Positions 6,731 to 15,857 are shown, numbered from the stretch's first letter. The stretch: DNA of 64,000 bases from Frateuria_A yonginensis (GCF_037137055.1 NZ_JBBBNY010000005.1:1-64000), one strand, 5' to 3'. Made by a program: numbers and translations. The notes: generated by a model from the sequence alone, not told the origin.

Positions 6731-8536
6731 ATGCCTGTCATCCGCCAGCTTCCTCCCGACCTCGTCAACCAGATCGCCGCCGGCGAGGTGATCGAGCGGC
6801 CGTCCTCGGTGGTCAAGGAACTGGTCGAGAACAGCCTGGATGCCGGCGCCACCCGCATCGAGGTGGACATCGAGCAGGGTGGGGCGCGGTTGATCCGCGT
6901 GCGCGACGACGGCGACGGCATCGCGCCAGACGACCTGCCGCTCGCCGTCGCCTCGCACGCGACCAGCAAGATCGGCAGTTTCGACGATCTCGAACACGTG
7001 GCCAGCATGGGCTTCCGCGGCGAGGCGCTGGCCTCGGTCGCCTCGGTGGCGCGCTTCGCGCTCACCTCGCGCACGCGCCAGGGCGAGGCCGCGTGGCGGC
7101 TGGAGGTCGACGGCGGCCGCATGCAGGCGCCGCGGCCGGCGCAGCACCCGGTCGGCACCAGCGTCGAGGTGCGCGACCTGTTCTTCAACGTGCCGGCGCG
7201 GCGGAAGTTCCTGCGCGCCGAACGCACCGAGTTCGCGCACATCGACGACCTGCTGAAATCCCTGTCGCTGGCGCGGCGCACGGTCGAGTTCCGGCTGAGC
7301 CACAACGGGCGGCCACTGCGCCTGTTCAAGGCCTGCGCGGACGACGCGGCTGCGCTGGCGCGCGTGGCCGAGGTGCTCGGCGAGGATTTCCCCTCGCAGA
7401 GCCTGCGCATCGAGCACGCGGCGGCCGGCATGCGTCTGTCCGGCTGGGTCGGCCTGCCGACCGCCTCGCGCGCGCAGGCCGACGGCCAGTATTTCTACGT
7501 CAACGGCCGGCTGGTACGCGACCGCGTGGTCGCGCACGCGGTGCGCCAGGCCTATGCCGACGTGCTGTTCCACGGCCGCCATCCCGCCTTCGTGCTGTAT
7601 CTGGAGCTGGATCCGGCGGGCGTGGACGTGAACGTGCACCCGGCCAAGCACGAGGTGCGCTTCCGCGAGCAGCGGCTGGTGCACGATTTCCTGTTCCGCA
7701 GCCTGCACGAGGCGCTGGCGCAGACGCGGGCGGGGCAGGGCGTCGCCACCGTGCATGCCGAACCCGAGCCCGCCCTGGCGTCGGCGGCCGGGATGGGCTA
7801 CGCCGACGCGCCCTCGTCGGCGCGCCCGGCGCAGTTCGCGCAGAGCCGGCTGAGCCTGGGCCTGCGCGACGAGCCGCTGGCCGACTACGCCGCGCTGCTG
7901 GGCGAGCCGCGCGCGGCCGCCCTGCCGCTGCCGGCCGCCGATGCCGCCGAGGCACCGCCGCTCGGCTTCGCCATCGCCCAGCTCAAGCAGATCTACATCC
8001 TCGCCGAGAATGCGCACGGCCTGGTGCTGGTGGACATGCACGCGGCGCACGAGCGCATCACCTACGAGAAGCTCAAGGCCGGCCGCGCCTGCAGCAACCT
8101 GCGTTCGCAGATGCTGCTCGTGCCGCTCAACCTGTCGGTGAGCGCGAAGGAGGCCGCGGCCGCCGAGGAACATGCCGAAGCGCTCGCCGAATGGGGCCTG
8201 GAGCTCTCCCGCAGCGGACCCTCCACGGTGGTGGTGCGTCGCATCCCGGCGCTGCTCGAAGGCGCCGACGTGAGCCAGCTCGCCCGCGACGTGCTGGCGG
8301 AACTGGCCCAGCACGGCAGCTCGCGCCGGCTGCAGGAACTGGAGAACGAGCTGCTCTCCACCATGGCCTGCCATGGCTCGGTGCGTGCCGGCCGCCGCCT
8401 GACCGTGCCGGAAATGAACGCGCTGTTGCGCGAGATGGAAGCCACCGAGCGCTCCGGCCAGTGCAACCACGGCCGCCCGACCTGGGTGCAGCTCTCGCTG
8501 GGCGAACTGGACCGGCTGTTCCTGCGCGGCCGCTGA
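6731..8536 (+). CDS. mutL: DNA mismatch repair protein MutL, endonuclease type
   Basis: ATPase that links MutS mismatch recognition to strand excision. The 601-residue protein has the GHKL ATPase motifs NQIAAGEVIERP, ELVENSLDAGA and GFRGEALASV in the first 110 residues. A variable linker (about 340-410) precedes the C-terminal dimerisation domain. That domain carries DMHAAHERITYE (from residue 435), ACHGSVRAG and CNHGRP (about 578), which correspond to the metal-binding nuclease motifs of MutH-independent MutL proteins. The usual DQHA is DMHA here. The gene therefore probably encodes a nicking endonuclease, unlike E. coli MutL. It follows amiC, but a REP pair and its own -10 box suggest separate transcription. 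There is no miaA downstream. Confidence 0.95.
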   Translation: MPVIRQLPPDLVNQIAAGEVIERPSSVVKELVENSLDAGATRIEVDIEQGGARLIRVRDDGDGIAPDDLPLAVASHATSKIGSFDDLEHVASMGFRGEALASVASVARFALTSRTRQGEAAWRLEVDGGRMQAPRPAQHPVGTSVEVRDLFFNVPARRKFLRAERTEFAHIDDLLKSLSLARRTVEFRLSHNGRPLRLFKACADDAAALARVAEVLGEDFPSQSLRIEHAAAGMRLSGWVGLPTASRAQADGQYFYVNGRLVRDRVVAHAVRQAYADVLFHGRHPAFVLYLELDPAGVDVNVHPAKHEVRFREQRLVHDFLFRSLHEALAQTRAGQGVATVHAEPEPALASAAGMGYADAPSSARPAQFAQSRLSLGLRDEPLADYAALLGEPRAAALPLPAADAAEAPPLGFAIAQLKQIYILAENAHGLVLVDMHAAHERITYEKLKAGRACSNLRSQMLLVPLNLSVSAKEAAAAEEHAEALAEWGLELSRSGPSTVVVRRIPALLEGADVSQLARDVLAELAQHGSSRRLQELENELLSTMACHGSVRAGRRLTVPEMNALLREMEATERSGQCNHGRPTWVQLSLGELDRLFLRGR

Positions 8537-8588
8537 TAACCCGCAACGCGCCGCGACTGCACGGAGCAGGACCGTCGCGGGCGTCCTC

Positions 8589-8594
8589 TATACT
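8589..8594 (+). promoter_or_regulatory. -10 box upstream of the DUF1684 gene
   Basis: TATACT lies 28 bases before the ATG at 8623, leaving room for a short leader with CGGAGAA as the ribosome-binding site. No good -35 match is visible. Confidence 0.5.
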
Positions 8595-8622
8595 CGCCCG
8601 CTCGAGCCGCCGGAGAATTTCG

Positions 8623-9540
8623 ATGCTTCGCGCCAGCCTGCTGATCGCCGCCATGACCCTGGGAGCCGCCACCGTGCACGCCGCCGACACCACACCCTAC
8701 GTCCAGCAGATCGAGCAGTGGCGCGTCGACCGCGCGGCGCGGCTCACCGCGCCGGACGGCTGGCTGAGCCTGATCGGGCTGGAATGGCTGCACGAGGGGG
8801 CCAACCGGATCGGCAGCGCGGCGGACAACGACATCGTGCTCAAGGCCGGCCCAGCCCATCTGGGCACCGTGACCGTCGGTGCGGACGGCACGGTGCGCAT
8901 CGCCCTGGCGCCGCACAGCGGTGCCACCGTCGACGGCCGGGCGGTGACCGAGGCCGTGCTGGTCGACGACATGCACGCTGTGGCGGGTGCCGCGCCGGCC
9001 ACGGTGCGCTTCGGCAGCGCGAGCTTCTACGTGATCGAGCGCGACGGCCGCAAGGCACTGCGCGTCAAGGACGCCGAGGCCCCCACGCGCGCGCACTTCG
9101 CCGGGATCGACTACTTCCCGATCGACCCGTCCTGGCGCATCGAGGCCGACTGGGTGCCGTTCGCGCCGCCACACAAGCTGGAAATCGGCTCGGTGATCGG
9201 CACCATCGAGGCGGTGGACGTGCCGGGCAAGGCGGTGTTCCGCCGCGACGGCCACGCCTTCGAGCTGCTGCCCTACCAGGAGGAGCCGGGCGGCGAGCTG
9301 TTCTTCGTGATCGCCGACCGCACCTCCGGCAAGGAGACCTACGGCGCCGCGCGCTTCCTGTACGCGGCGCTGCCGGCGGGTGGCCTGGCCCGGCCAGGCA
9401 AGGTGGTGCTCGACTTCAACCGCGCCTACAACCCGCCCTGCGCCTTCACGCCGTTTGCCACCTGTCCGCTGGCGCCGCCGGAGAACCGGCTGGACCTGGC
9501 GGTGACCGCGGGCGAGAAGAAGTACCGCGGCGGGCATTGA
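8623..9540 (+). CDS. Exported DUF1684 family protein
   Basis: The 305-residue protein begins with a signal peptide (MLRASLLIAAMTLGAATVHA) and is otherwise a DUF1684 protein. It has the N-terminal WRVDRAARLTAPDGWLSLIG segment and the C-terminal FNRAYNPPCAFTPFATCPL and AGEKKYRG blocks that define the family. The middle resembles a forkhead-associated-like beta fold only loosely. The biochemical function of DUF1684 is unknown to me and is not assigned here; location is inferred to be periplasmic. The gene ends 16 bases before the convergent enoyl-CoA hydratase gene. In E. coli miaA occupies the position after mutL, so this gene marks a break in that neighbourhood. Confidence 0.82.
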   Translation: MLRASLLIAAMTLGAATVHAADTTPYVQQIEQWRVDRAARLTAPDGWLSLIGLEWLHEGANRIGSAADNDIVLKAGPAHLGTVTVGADGTVRIALAPHSGATVDGRAVTEAVLVDDMHAVAGAAPATVRFGSASFYVIERDGRKALRVKDAEAPTRAHFAGIDYFPIDPSWRIEADWVPFAPPHKLEIGSVIGTIEAVDVPGKAVFRRDGHAFELLPYQEEPGGELFFVIADRTSGKETYGAARFLYAALPAGGLARPGKVVLDFNRAYNPPCAFTPFATCPLAPPENRLDLAVTAGEKKYRGGH

Positions 9541-9556
9541 GGGGCGGGCGGCGCGC

Positions 9557-10339
9557 TCAACGTCCCGTGAACTGCGCCTTGCGCTTCTCCAGGAATGCGC
9601 TCGTCCCTTCGCGCATGTCCTCGGTCGCGAACGCCAGCGCGAACGCCTGGGTCTCGAACTCCAGGCCCTGGTCGAGCGGGGTCTCGCCGCCCAGCAGGAC
9701 GGCATCGAGGACGCCCGCGGCCGCCAGCGGCGCCGCCGCGGCCAGCTGGTCGGCCAGCGCGTCCACGGTCGGGTCCAGCGCCTCGGGCGCGACCACGCGG
9801 TTGACCATGCCCATTTCGTAGGCGCGCTGCGCCCCGATCGGCGCCCCGGTCAGGCACAGCTCCAGGGCCGCGCCACGCCCGGCCAGGCGCAGCAGGCGCT
9901 GGGTGCCGCCGAAGCCGGGGATCAGGCCGAGGTTGATCTCCGGCTGGCCGAACTTGGCCTTCTCGCTGGCCACGCGCAGGTGGCAGGCCATGGCCAGTTC
10001 CATGCCGCCGCCCAGCGCGAAGCCCTGGATGCGCGCGATCACCGGCTTGCCCAGCCGCTCGATCGTGCTCATCAGGCGCTGCCCGGTGCGCGAGAAGGCC
10101 TGCGCCTGTACCGGCGTGTAGCCGTTCATCTCGGCGATGTCGGCGCCGGCGACGAACGCCTTCTCGCCGGCGCCGGCCAGCACCACGGCGCGCACCGCGT
10201 CGTCCTGCGCGGCCTGGGTGAAGGCCAGGGTCAGCTCGTTGAGCGTGTCGCGGTTCAGCGCGTTGAGCTTGTCGGGACGGTTGACGGTGACGATGCGCAC
10301 CGCGCCGCGGTTGGCGATCTCCAGGTTGCGATAGGCCAT
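9557..10339 (-). CDS. Enoyl-CoA hydratase, crotonase family
   Basis: Hydrates trans-2-enoyl-CoA to 3-hydroxyacyl-CoA, a step of beta-oxidation or amino-acid carbon-chain breakdown. The 260-residue product has the oxyanion-hole segments GAGEKAFVAGADIAEM and GFALGGGMELAMACH and the second catalytic block PEINLGLIPGFGGTQRL. Both catalytic glutamates are present (GGGMEL and PEINLG), so it should be a true hydratase rather than only an isomerase. Start: ATG at 10339 (MAYRNLEIANRG), with GGAG about nine bases upstream. It stands alone on the minus strand between two plus-strand genes; the natural acyl chain length cannot be read from the sequence. Confidence 0.9.
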   Translation of the reverse strand: MAYRNLEIANRGAVRIVTVNRPDKLNALNRDTLNELTLAFTQAAQDDAVRAVVLAGAGEKAFVAGADIAEMNGYTPVQAQAFSRTGQRLMSTIERLGKPVIARIQGFALGGGMELAMACHLRVASEKAKFGQPEINLGLIPGFGGTQRLLRLAGRGAALELCLTGAPIGAQRAYEMGMVNRVVAPEALDPTVDALADQLAAAAPLAAAGVLDAVLLGGETPLDQGLEFETQAFALAFATEDMREGTSAFLEKRKAQFTGR

Positions 10340-10487
10340 CACGGGCGCTCCGGGAAAGGAAAACGCGCATGGTAACAGCGGGAACCTTTGCCGCCGTGCG
10401 GCGTTCTCAGGATGCGCGGTGCCCGCCTGCACGGACGGCGCAAACCGCTTAGCATCCGTCGGGTCGACAGCGAGAGGTGGACGAGGC

Positions 10488-11195
10488 ATGGTACGAGTAC
10501 GTGGTCTGGCATGGGGCATGCTGCTGGCTTGCGGCATGGCGCACGCGCAGGACCACGCCACGACCTCGGCCCAGCCCGCGCTGGACAAGCACAAGCTGTC
10601 CTACGCGATCGGCTACCAGATCGGCAGCCAGTTCGCCGGCGGCGACCCCGCCGTCGACCTGGCCACCGTGCAGAAGGCGATGCAGGACGCCTACGCGCGG
10701 CGCCATCCGGCGGTCTCGCTGCAGGAGATGCACGAGCAGTTGCAGCGGCTCGAGCAGAAGATGCACGCCGAGGCGGTGGCCGAGTTCCACCGCATCGCAG
10801 AGGCCAACGCGAAGAAGAGCGCCGCCTACCTGGCGAGCAACCGCCAGCAGCCGGGGGTGGTGCAGTTGCCCTCGGGCATCCAGTACGCGGTGCTGCAGAA
10901 GGGCAGCGGCAAGGAAAGCCCCACCGTCACCAGCACGGTGACGGTGAACTACCGTGGCATGCTGGTGGACGGCACCGAGTTCGACAGTTCCTGGGCGCAC
11001 GGCGCGCCGGTCACCTTCCAGGTCGACAAGGTGATCCGCGGCTGGCAGGACGTGATCCCGCGCATGCACGTGGGCGACCGCTGGAAGGTGGTCATCCCGC
11101 CCCAGCTGGCCTACGGCGAGCGCGGCCAGCTGCCGCGGATCGGCCCCAACGAGGCGCTGGTGTTCGAGATCGAGCTGCTCGACATCAAGCACTAG
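10488..11195 (+). CDS. FKBP-type peptidyl-prolyl cis-trans isomerase, exported (FkpA/Mip-like)
   Basis: Periplasmic folding helper. The 235-residue protein has a signal peptide (GLAWGMLLACGMAHAQ) and an N-terminal helical dimerisation domain (about residues 30-130, with KLSYAIGYQIGSQF). The C-terminal FKBP domain shows VTVNYRGMLVDGTEFDSS, VIRGWQDVIPRMHVGDRWKVVIPP, YGERG and LVFEIELLDI. The active-site Tyr, Asp, Trp and aromatic pocket residues are recognisable. Start: ATG at 10488 with GAGAGGTGG upstream; the frame is open to 10419 but that segment is not signal-peptide-like. It is followed by the DUF1289 gene after 80 bases. Confidence 0.9.
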   Translation: MVRVRGLAWGMLLACGMAHAQDHATTSAQPALDKHKLSYAIGYQIGSQFAGGDPAVDLATVQKAMQDAYARRHPAVSLQEMHEQLQRLEQKMHAEAVAEFHRIAEANAKKSAAYLASNRQQPGVVQLPSGIQYAVLQKGSGKESPTVTSTVTVNYRGMLVDGTEFDSSWAHGAPVTFQVDKVIRGWQDVIPRMHVGDRWKVVIPPQLAYGERGQLPRIGPNEALVFEIELLDIKH

Positions 11196-11262
11196 CCGCG
11201 CCCGGACCGCAGGCCGGTACGGCTTCGTGCGCCACGCCGACGTCCGTATGCTCCGCATCCGC

Positions 11263-11268
11263 TACCAT
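11263..11268 (+). promoter_or_regulatory. -10-like box of the DUF1289 gene, placed for a leaderless transcript
   Basis: TACCAT is followed by seven bases (GCCGGCG) and the ATG at 11276. No Shine-Dalgarno site is present. The weakest member of the set of six because the box matches the consensus only at TA...T. Confidence 0.35.
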
Positions 11269-11275
11269 GCCGGCG

Positions 11276-11470
11276 ATGTCCTCCCCGTACGCCCCCTCCG
11301 CCGCCCCCGCGCCGCTCACGCCCTGCGTCGGCATCTGCCGGCTGGATGCGCGCGGCTGGTGCGAGGGCTGCCTGCGTTCGGGCGAGGAGATCGCCCGCTG
11401 GCGCAGCATGGACGAGGCCGAGCGCCTGCGTTACATGCGCGAGATCCTGCCCGCGCGCGCGAGGCCGTGA
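11276..11470 (+). CDS. DUF1289 family small cysteine-motif protein
   Basis: A 64-residue protein with the DUF1289 pattern: TPCVGICRLD, then WCEGCLRSGEEIARW, then MDEAERLRYMREI. The four conserved cysteines suggest metal or iron-sulphur binding, but that is inference; no activity is established for the family that I know of. Its TGA shares one base with the ATG of the next gene (TGATG), so it is translationally coupled to the Nudix gene and heads a three-gene operon with nudL and sseA. Confidence 0.85.
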   Translation: MSSPYAPSAAPAPLTPCVGICRLDARGWCEGCLRSGEEIARWRSMDEAERLRYMREILPARARP

Positions 11471-12096
11471 TGGACGGCGTGGCGGAGCCTTCGATCGAAC
11501 GCCTGCTGGACGCGTTGCCGCGCGCCCTGCGGCCCCTGTCCGATCCGCCCTCCGCCCCCGGCTGGAACCACGCCCAGATGGTCGAGCTGATCGGCGAGAT
11601 GCAGCGCCGGCCGGCGGCCGTGCTGATCGGCGTGCGCGAGGGCGTACAGCCGCGGCTGGTGTTCACCGTGCGCACCGCGCACCTGCAGGCGCACGCCGGC
11701 CAGGTGGCGTTCCCCGGTGGCCGCCAGGACCCGGAGGATGCCGACGCCGTGGCAACCGCGCTGCGCGAGAGCGAGGAGGAGATCGGGCTGGAACGTGCCC
11801 ACGTCACGCCGCTGGGCTTCCTGGATTGCTTCGAGACGATCAGCGGCTACTGCGTCACCCCGGTGGTGGCGCGCATCGCCGAGGAAGCCGTGCTCTACCC
11901 GACGCCGGCCGAGGTGGCGGAAGTGTTCGAGGTGCCGTTCGCGTTCTTCCTTGAACCGGCCAACCTGCGCCGCTACGTGATGGATTACCGCGGCCACCCG
12001 CGGCCGATGGTCGAGTTCCTCCACGGCGGCCACCGCATCTGGGGCGCCACAGCGGCGATGCTGCTCAACTTGCTGGAACGGATGGGACACGCATGA
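11470..12096 (+). CDS. Nudix hydrolase, probable coenzyme A pyrophosphatase (NudL-like)
   Basis: Predicted to split CoA or its derivatives into 3',5'-ADP and 4'-phosphopantetheine. The 208-residue protein carries the NudL-type Nudix region: VAFPGGRQDPEDAD followed by ALRESEEEIGL. As in other CoA pyrophosphatases the spacing before REsEEEIG differs slightly from the general Nudix box. Downstream FLDCFETISGYCVTPVV and FEVPFAFFLEPAN are also typical. It overlaps both neighbours, by one base with the DUF1289 gene and by four (ATGA) with sseA, so the three proteins are made from one message. Confidence 0.85.
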   Translation: MDGVAEPSIERLLDALPRALRPLSDPPSAPGWNHAQMVELIGEMQRRPAAVLIGVREGVQPRLVFTVRTAHLQAHAGQVAFPGGRQDPEDADAVATALRESEEEIGLERAHVTPLGFLDCFETISGYCVTPVVARIAEEAVLYPTPAEVAEVFEVPFAFFLEPANLRRYVMDYRGHPRPMVEFLHGGHRIWGATAAMLLNLLERMGHA

Positions 12097-12956
12097 GCCT
12101 GCACACTACCCTGATCGACGCGGCCACGCTGGCCGCCATGGCACCGGACGAGATGCTGATTGTCGACTGCCGCGCCGACCCGGCCGGCGCCGGCGCCGCC
12201 CACCCCGACAAGCCGGAGCGGGAGTACCGCGAAGCCCACATCCCGGGCGCGGTGCACGCGAGCCTGGAGCGCGACCTTTCCGACCTCGGCCGCACGGGGC
12301 AGGGACTGGGGCGCCATCCGCTGCCGCTGGAGCAGGCGTTCTCCGCCACGCTGGGCCGCTGGGGCTGGCGCCCCGGCCTTCAGGTGGTGGCCTACGACGC
12401 CGGCAGCGGCGCGCTGGCGGCCGCGCGGCTGTGGTGGCTGCTGCGCCTGGCCGGCGTGCGCGAGGTGGCCGTGCTCGACGGCGGCTTCGCCGCCTGGCGC
12501 GCGGCCGGGCTGCCGGTGGAAGCCGGCACCGTGCAGCGCACGCCGACCGAGGTGGACCTGCGTTTCGACGCCAGCCAGGCGATCACCGACCATGCCGCCC
12601 TGCACGCCGAGCCGGCGCCGGTGCTGCTGGACGCACGCGCGGCCCCACGTTACCGCGGCGACACCGAACCGCTGGACCGGGTCGCCGGCCACGTGCCGGG
12701 CGCGCTCAACCGGCCGTACGCGGACAACCTCGGCGACGACGGCCGCTTCAAGCCGCCGGCGCAGTTGTGCGAGGAATTCGCCGCCGTGCTGGGCGACACG
12801 CCGCCGGACAAGGTCGTGCACATGTGCGGCTCGGGCGTGACCGCCTGCCACAATCTGCTAGCCATGGAATACGCCGGACTGCACGGCTCGCGGCTCTACG
12901 CGCCCTCGTGGAGCGGCTGGGTGAGCGACCCGGCACGGCCGGTCGCCACCGGCTAG
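12093..12956 (+). CDS. sseA: 3-mercaptopyruvate sulfurtransferase
   Basis: Transfers sulfur from 3-mercaptopyruvate to thiol or cyanide acceptors. The 287-residue protein contains two rhodanese domains (about residues 5-140 and 160-285). Only the second has the catalytic cysteine, Cys245, in the loop CGSGVT. That loop points to mercaptopyruvate as donor, because thiosulfate rhodaneses usually have CRKGVT. The linker contains the conserved RFDA and DARAAPRYRGDTEP segments. It starts inside the stop of the Nudix gene and converges on the isomerase gene about 100 bases downstream. Confidence 0.9.
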   Translation: MSLHTTLIDAATLAAMAPDEMLIVDCRADPAGAGAAHPDKPEREYREAHIPGAVHASLERDLSDLGRTGQGLGRHPLPLEQAFSATLGRWGWRPGLQVVAYDAGSGALAAARLWWLLRLAGVREVAVLDGGFAAWRAAGLPVEAGTVQRTPTEVDLRFDASQAITDHAALHAEPAPVLLDARAAPRYRGDTEPLDRVAGHVPGALNRPYADNLGDDGRFKPPAQLCEEFAAVLGDTPPDKVVHMCGSGVTACHNLLAMEYAGLHGSRLYAPSWSGWVSDPARPVATG

Positions 12957-13054
12957 CGCACCGCCCCGGACAGACCTCGGCGGCCTGAAGCCTTCGTCAC
13001 GGCGCGTCTGTGCCGGCATCGAGCACACCGGTACCGGGCCGGCGACCGCCGGGG

Positions 13055-13819
13055 TCAGCCGGCGCTCTTGGCCCTGAGCCGCGCCACCAGTCCCTGCAGC
13101 GTGGCCTGCGTCTCGGGGTGGAAGTAGGCGTCGACGAAGTGGTCCAGCGGCAGCGCGTCGACGTCGCGCCAGGCGTCACGCAGGTCGGCCCGTGCCAGTT
13201 CGCGGGTGGCGAGCATGGCCTGCCGCGGCAGCGCCAGCAGCTCGGCGAGCCAGCGCACGGCACGCGTCACCACCTGGTCCACTCCGGTCAGCTCGTCGAC
13301 GAAGCCGCAGGCCAGCGCCTGTTCGGCGTCGATCATGGCGCCGGCGACCAGCAGGCGCTCGGCGCGGTAGGTGCCGACCACGCGGCGCAGCGCGAGCTGG
13401 ATGCAGTCGGGCACCATCAGGCCCACCTGGACCTCGTTGAGGCCGATCCGGAACGGACCCTGGGCCATGACCCGGTAGTCGCAGAACAGCGCCAGCACGG
13501 CGCCGCCGGCCGGGCTGTGGCCGGTGATCGCGGCGACCACCGGCAGCGGCAGGTGGGCCAGGTCGGCGCACAGCGCGAACAGCTCCCGCCAGTAGGCACG
13601 CACGCCGGCACGGTCACGCTGCAGCAGTTCGGGTACGTCCACGCCGGCGGAGAACAGGCCCGGCGCGCCGGAGACCACCAGCCCGCGGGTGCCGTTGCCG
13701 GCGGCCTGGGCGATCGCCTCGCGCAGGGCGGCGACGAGTTCCATGTTCAGCGCATTGACCGGCGGGCGCGCCAGGCGGATCTCGGCGATGCCGTCGTCGT
13801 GCGGAAGGATGTCGAGCAT
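13055..13819 (-). CDS. Delta3,delta2-enoyl-CoA isomerase, ECI1-like (crotonase family)
   Basis: Predicted to move the double bond of 3-enoyl-CoA to the 2 position so that unsaturated fatty acids can enter beta-oxidation. The 254-residue product has HSPAGGAVLALFCDYRVM followed by GLNEVQVGLMVPD. The first catalytic Glu of hydratases is absent (GGAVLAL) while the Glu of LNEVQVG is kept. This single-Glu pattern, and the LNE-Q-G block itself, match the mitochondrial ECI1 enzyme rather than hydratases. It starts 14 bases after the DUF4139 gene with GGAGA as ribosome-binding site, so the two form a transcription unit. Confidence 0.82.
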   Translation of the reverse strand: MLDILPHDDGIAEIRLARPPVNALNMELVAALREAIAQAAGNGTRGLVVSGAPGLFSAGVDVPELLQRDRAGVRAYWRELFALCADLAHLPLPVVAAITGHSPAGGAVLALFCDYRVMAQGPFRIGLNEVQVGLMVPDCIQLALRRVVGTYRAERLLVAGAMIDAEQALACGFVDELTGVDQVVTRAVRWLAELLALPRQAMLATRELARADLRDAWRDVDALPLDHFVDAYFHPETQATLQGLVARLRAKSAG

Positions 13820-13833
13820 GGCAGGTCTCCGTG

Positions 13834-15291
13834 TCACTGCGCCGTCACGTCGGCGGCCCAGCGGTAGCGCACTTGGTAGTCCAGCGTGGTCTTGCCGCCC
13901 GCCGGCACGTCCACCTTGAACTCCAGCAGGTCGGGCGATTGCCGCGAGGGTCGGGTCGAGGAGGACACCAGCGTCCACTCGCGCCAGCGGCTGGGGTGCT
14001 CGCGCACGGTGACCGTGCGCGTGGTCTCGCCGGCGTTGCTGAGCACGATGCGGAAGGCCTCGTCCATGCTGCGCCCGGCCCGGTCCACGCGGAATAGGGT
14101 GCGCTCGCGTTCGGCGCGCAGGTCGAAGGCGGTGCCCAAGGTGAGCCTGGCGTCGGCGCCCTTGGGCGTGTCGTCGATGCGGCCCTGGCCCAGGAACTGC
14201 GGCACGCCCGCGCGATCGGCGCCCAGCACGCGCAGGTAGCCCGCCGGCAGGCTGTCGAAGGCCTCGAAACGCAGCGTGCTTTCCACGGTGTTGCCGCCGC
14301 CGACGTTGAAGCCGGGGTCGAGCATGGGCTGCGGCGGGTTCCAGCCGCCGCCGGTCTCGTACAGCGCGGTGCGTTCGCAATCGAGGGTCCGCGGCGCGTA
14401 CAGCGGCACCTGGCTGACGCTGCCGTCGGGCAGGTCGACCGGTTGCGGCAGGGTGTACAGGCGGTAGTCGGCCAGCGCGCTCTGCTGGGGCATGGCCGCG
14501 TCCTCGGCCTTGGCGTAGCCCCGCGCCATGGCCATCATCGGGCGCGGCGCCGCCGGCTTGGCGAAGCGCGGCTCGCCGGCGACCAGTTTCAGCGCCAGGT
14601 CGTGCCAGTCCCGCCCGCTGCGGTTGGCGATGCTGGCGCGCGACTCGAACTGCATGCGGCAGTTGTCACCTGGCTGCAGCGTAGCCACGTATGCCGCACG
14701 CCAGCCCAGGCCACCCGTGGGGTAGCTCAGCGTAGCGTTGGCAGGGCCGGCGCGGCTGGCGTCCAGGCGCAGGCGCAGGCTGGAACCGAGCGGAAAGTCG
14801 CCGCCCTGCGTCCGCACCGCGGCGTAGTCGCGGACCAGGGTGCTGCCGCCGCCGTCGCGCACCAGCAGGCCGTCGGCGGCGCGCAGCAGGGTGCCGCTGG
14901 CGAGCGGCTGGCCGTTCGCACCGACCACGTCGACCGGGCGACCGACCAGGCCGGCCAGTGCCGCCTCGTTGCCCTGACCGAGCAACAGGCGCTGCGAGCG
15001 CACCTGCGCGATGCCGTCGGGAAAGGCGAGCGCGATCGCCTCGGGATCGAGGTAGAGCGGCAGGTCGCCGAGGGTGACGTCCTGCATGCCGGCCTGGAGC
15101 GTGAGCGCGCGCCTTTCGCGCACCACCGCGTAGCCGTCGTCGACGCTGCCGTCGCCGTGGCCGGCGAACAGTGCGGGGCTGTCGCTGCGGTAGAGGGTCA
15201 TCTCGCTGCCGGCGGCGGCGTGGGCGAGCGGGGCGGCGCACAGTGCAGCGAGGCAGGCGAGGGCGAGGGCACGGCGAGGGGGCTGGTGCAT
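13834..15291 (-). CDS. Exported DUF4139 family protein
   Basis: A 485-residue secreted protein with a signal peptide (ALALACLAALCAAPLAHA). The DUF4139 features are VDDGYAVVRERRALTLQAG near the N terminus, the central SYPTGGLGWRAAYVATL block, and the C-terminal beta region TLFRVDRAGRSMDEAFRIVLSNAGETTRTVTVREHP. The function is not established. The C-terminal half is all-beta and probably extracytoplasmic. It precedes the ECI1-like isomerase on the same strand; the functional link, if any, is unclear. A -10-like TATGAT and a GGAG ribosome-binding site precede the start. Confidence 0.83.
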   Translation of the reverse strand: MHQPPRRALALACLAALCAAPLAHAAAGSEMTLYRSDSPALFAGHGDGSVDDGYAVVRERRALTLQAGMQDVTLGDLPLYLDPEAIALAFPDGIAQVRSQRLLLGQGNEAALAGLVGRPVDVVGANGQPLASGTLLRAADGLLVRDGGGSTLVRDYAAVRTQGGDFPLGSSLRLRLDASRAGPANATLSYPTGGLGWRAAYVATLQPGDNCRMQFESRASIANRSGRDWHDLALKLVAGEPRFAKPAAPRPMMAMARGYAKAEDAAMPQQSALADYRLYTLPQPVDLPDGSVSQVPLYAPRTLDCERTALYETGGGWNPPQPMLDPGFNVGGGNTVESTLRFEAFDSLPAGYLRVLGADRAGVPQFLGQGRIDDTPKGADARLTLGTAFDLRAERERTLFRVDRAGRSMDEAFRIVLSNAGETTRTVTVREHPSRWREWTLVSSSTRPSRQSPDLLEFKVDVPAGGKTTLDYQVRYRWAADVTAQ

Positions 15292-15375
15292 CGGCAGGCT
15301 CCATCGTGGGGTGCCGCCATCATAGAGGCATCCGCCCCGTCGGCCGGCTGAACCGGGCTCGACCGTACGGCGGAC

Positions 15376-15857
15376 CTAGCCGTCGGCCTGCCGGATCTCG
15401 ACGGCGTCGCGGATCGCCTGTGGCAGCGGCACAGGTTTGCCGGAAGCGGGATCCATCCACACCAGCACCACGTGGCCGTCGCTGTACAGGCGGTCGGCGT
15501 CCTGCGCATCGAGGATGCGGTGGGCAAGGGTGACCGAGCTGGTGCCCAGCCGTGTGCAGCCGAGCTCCACGTGCAGTTGCGCCGGCCACTCGATCGGCCG
15601 CCGGTAGTTGACCGCGCTGGCGGCGAGCACCGGCATCGACCGCTCGTCGAACCACGGTCCGGGCACGTGGCTCAACCACTGCAACCGCGCCTCCTCCAGG
15701 TAGGTGAGGTAGGTGGCGTTGTTGACGTGGTTGAAAGCGTCGAGGTCGCGCCAGCGCACGCCGATGGCGGCGGTGAACAACGGGCTGGCGCCCTCCGTCG
15801 CGGCTGCCTCGGCCGACGGTCCGATGGCGGCGCGCTTGCGGGTGGACTTGCGCGGGC

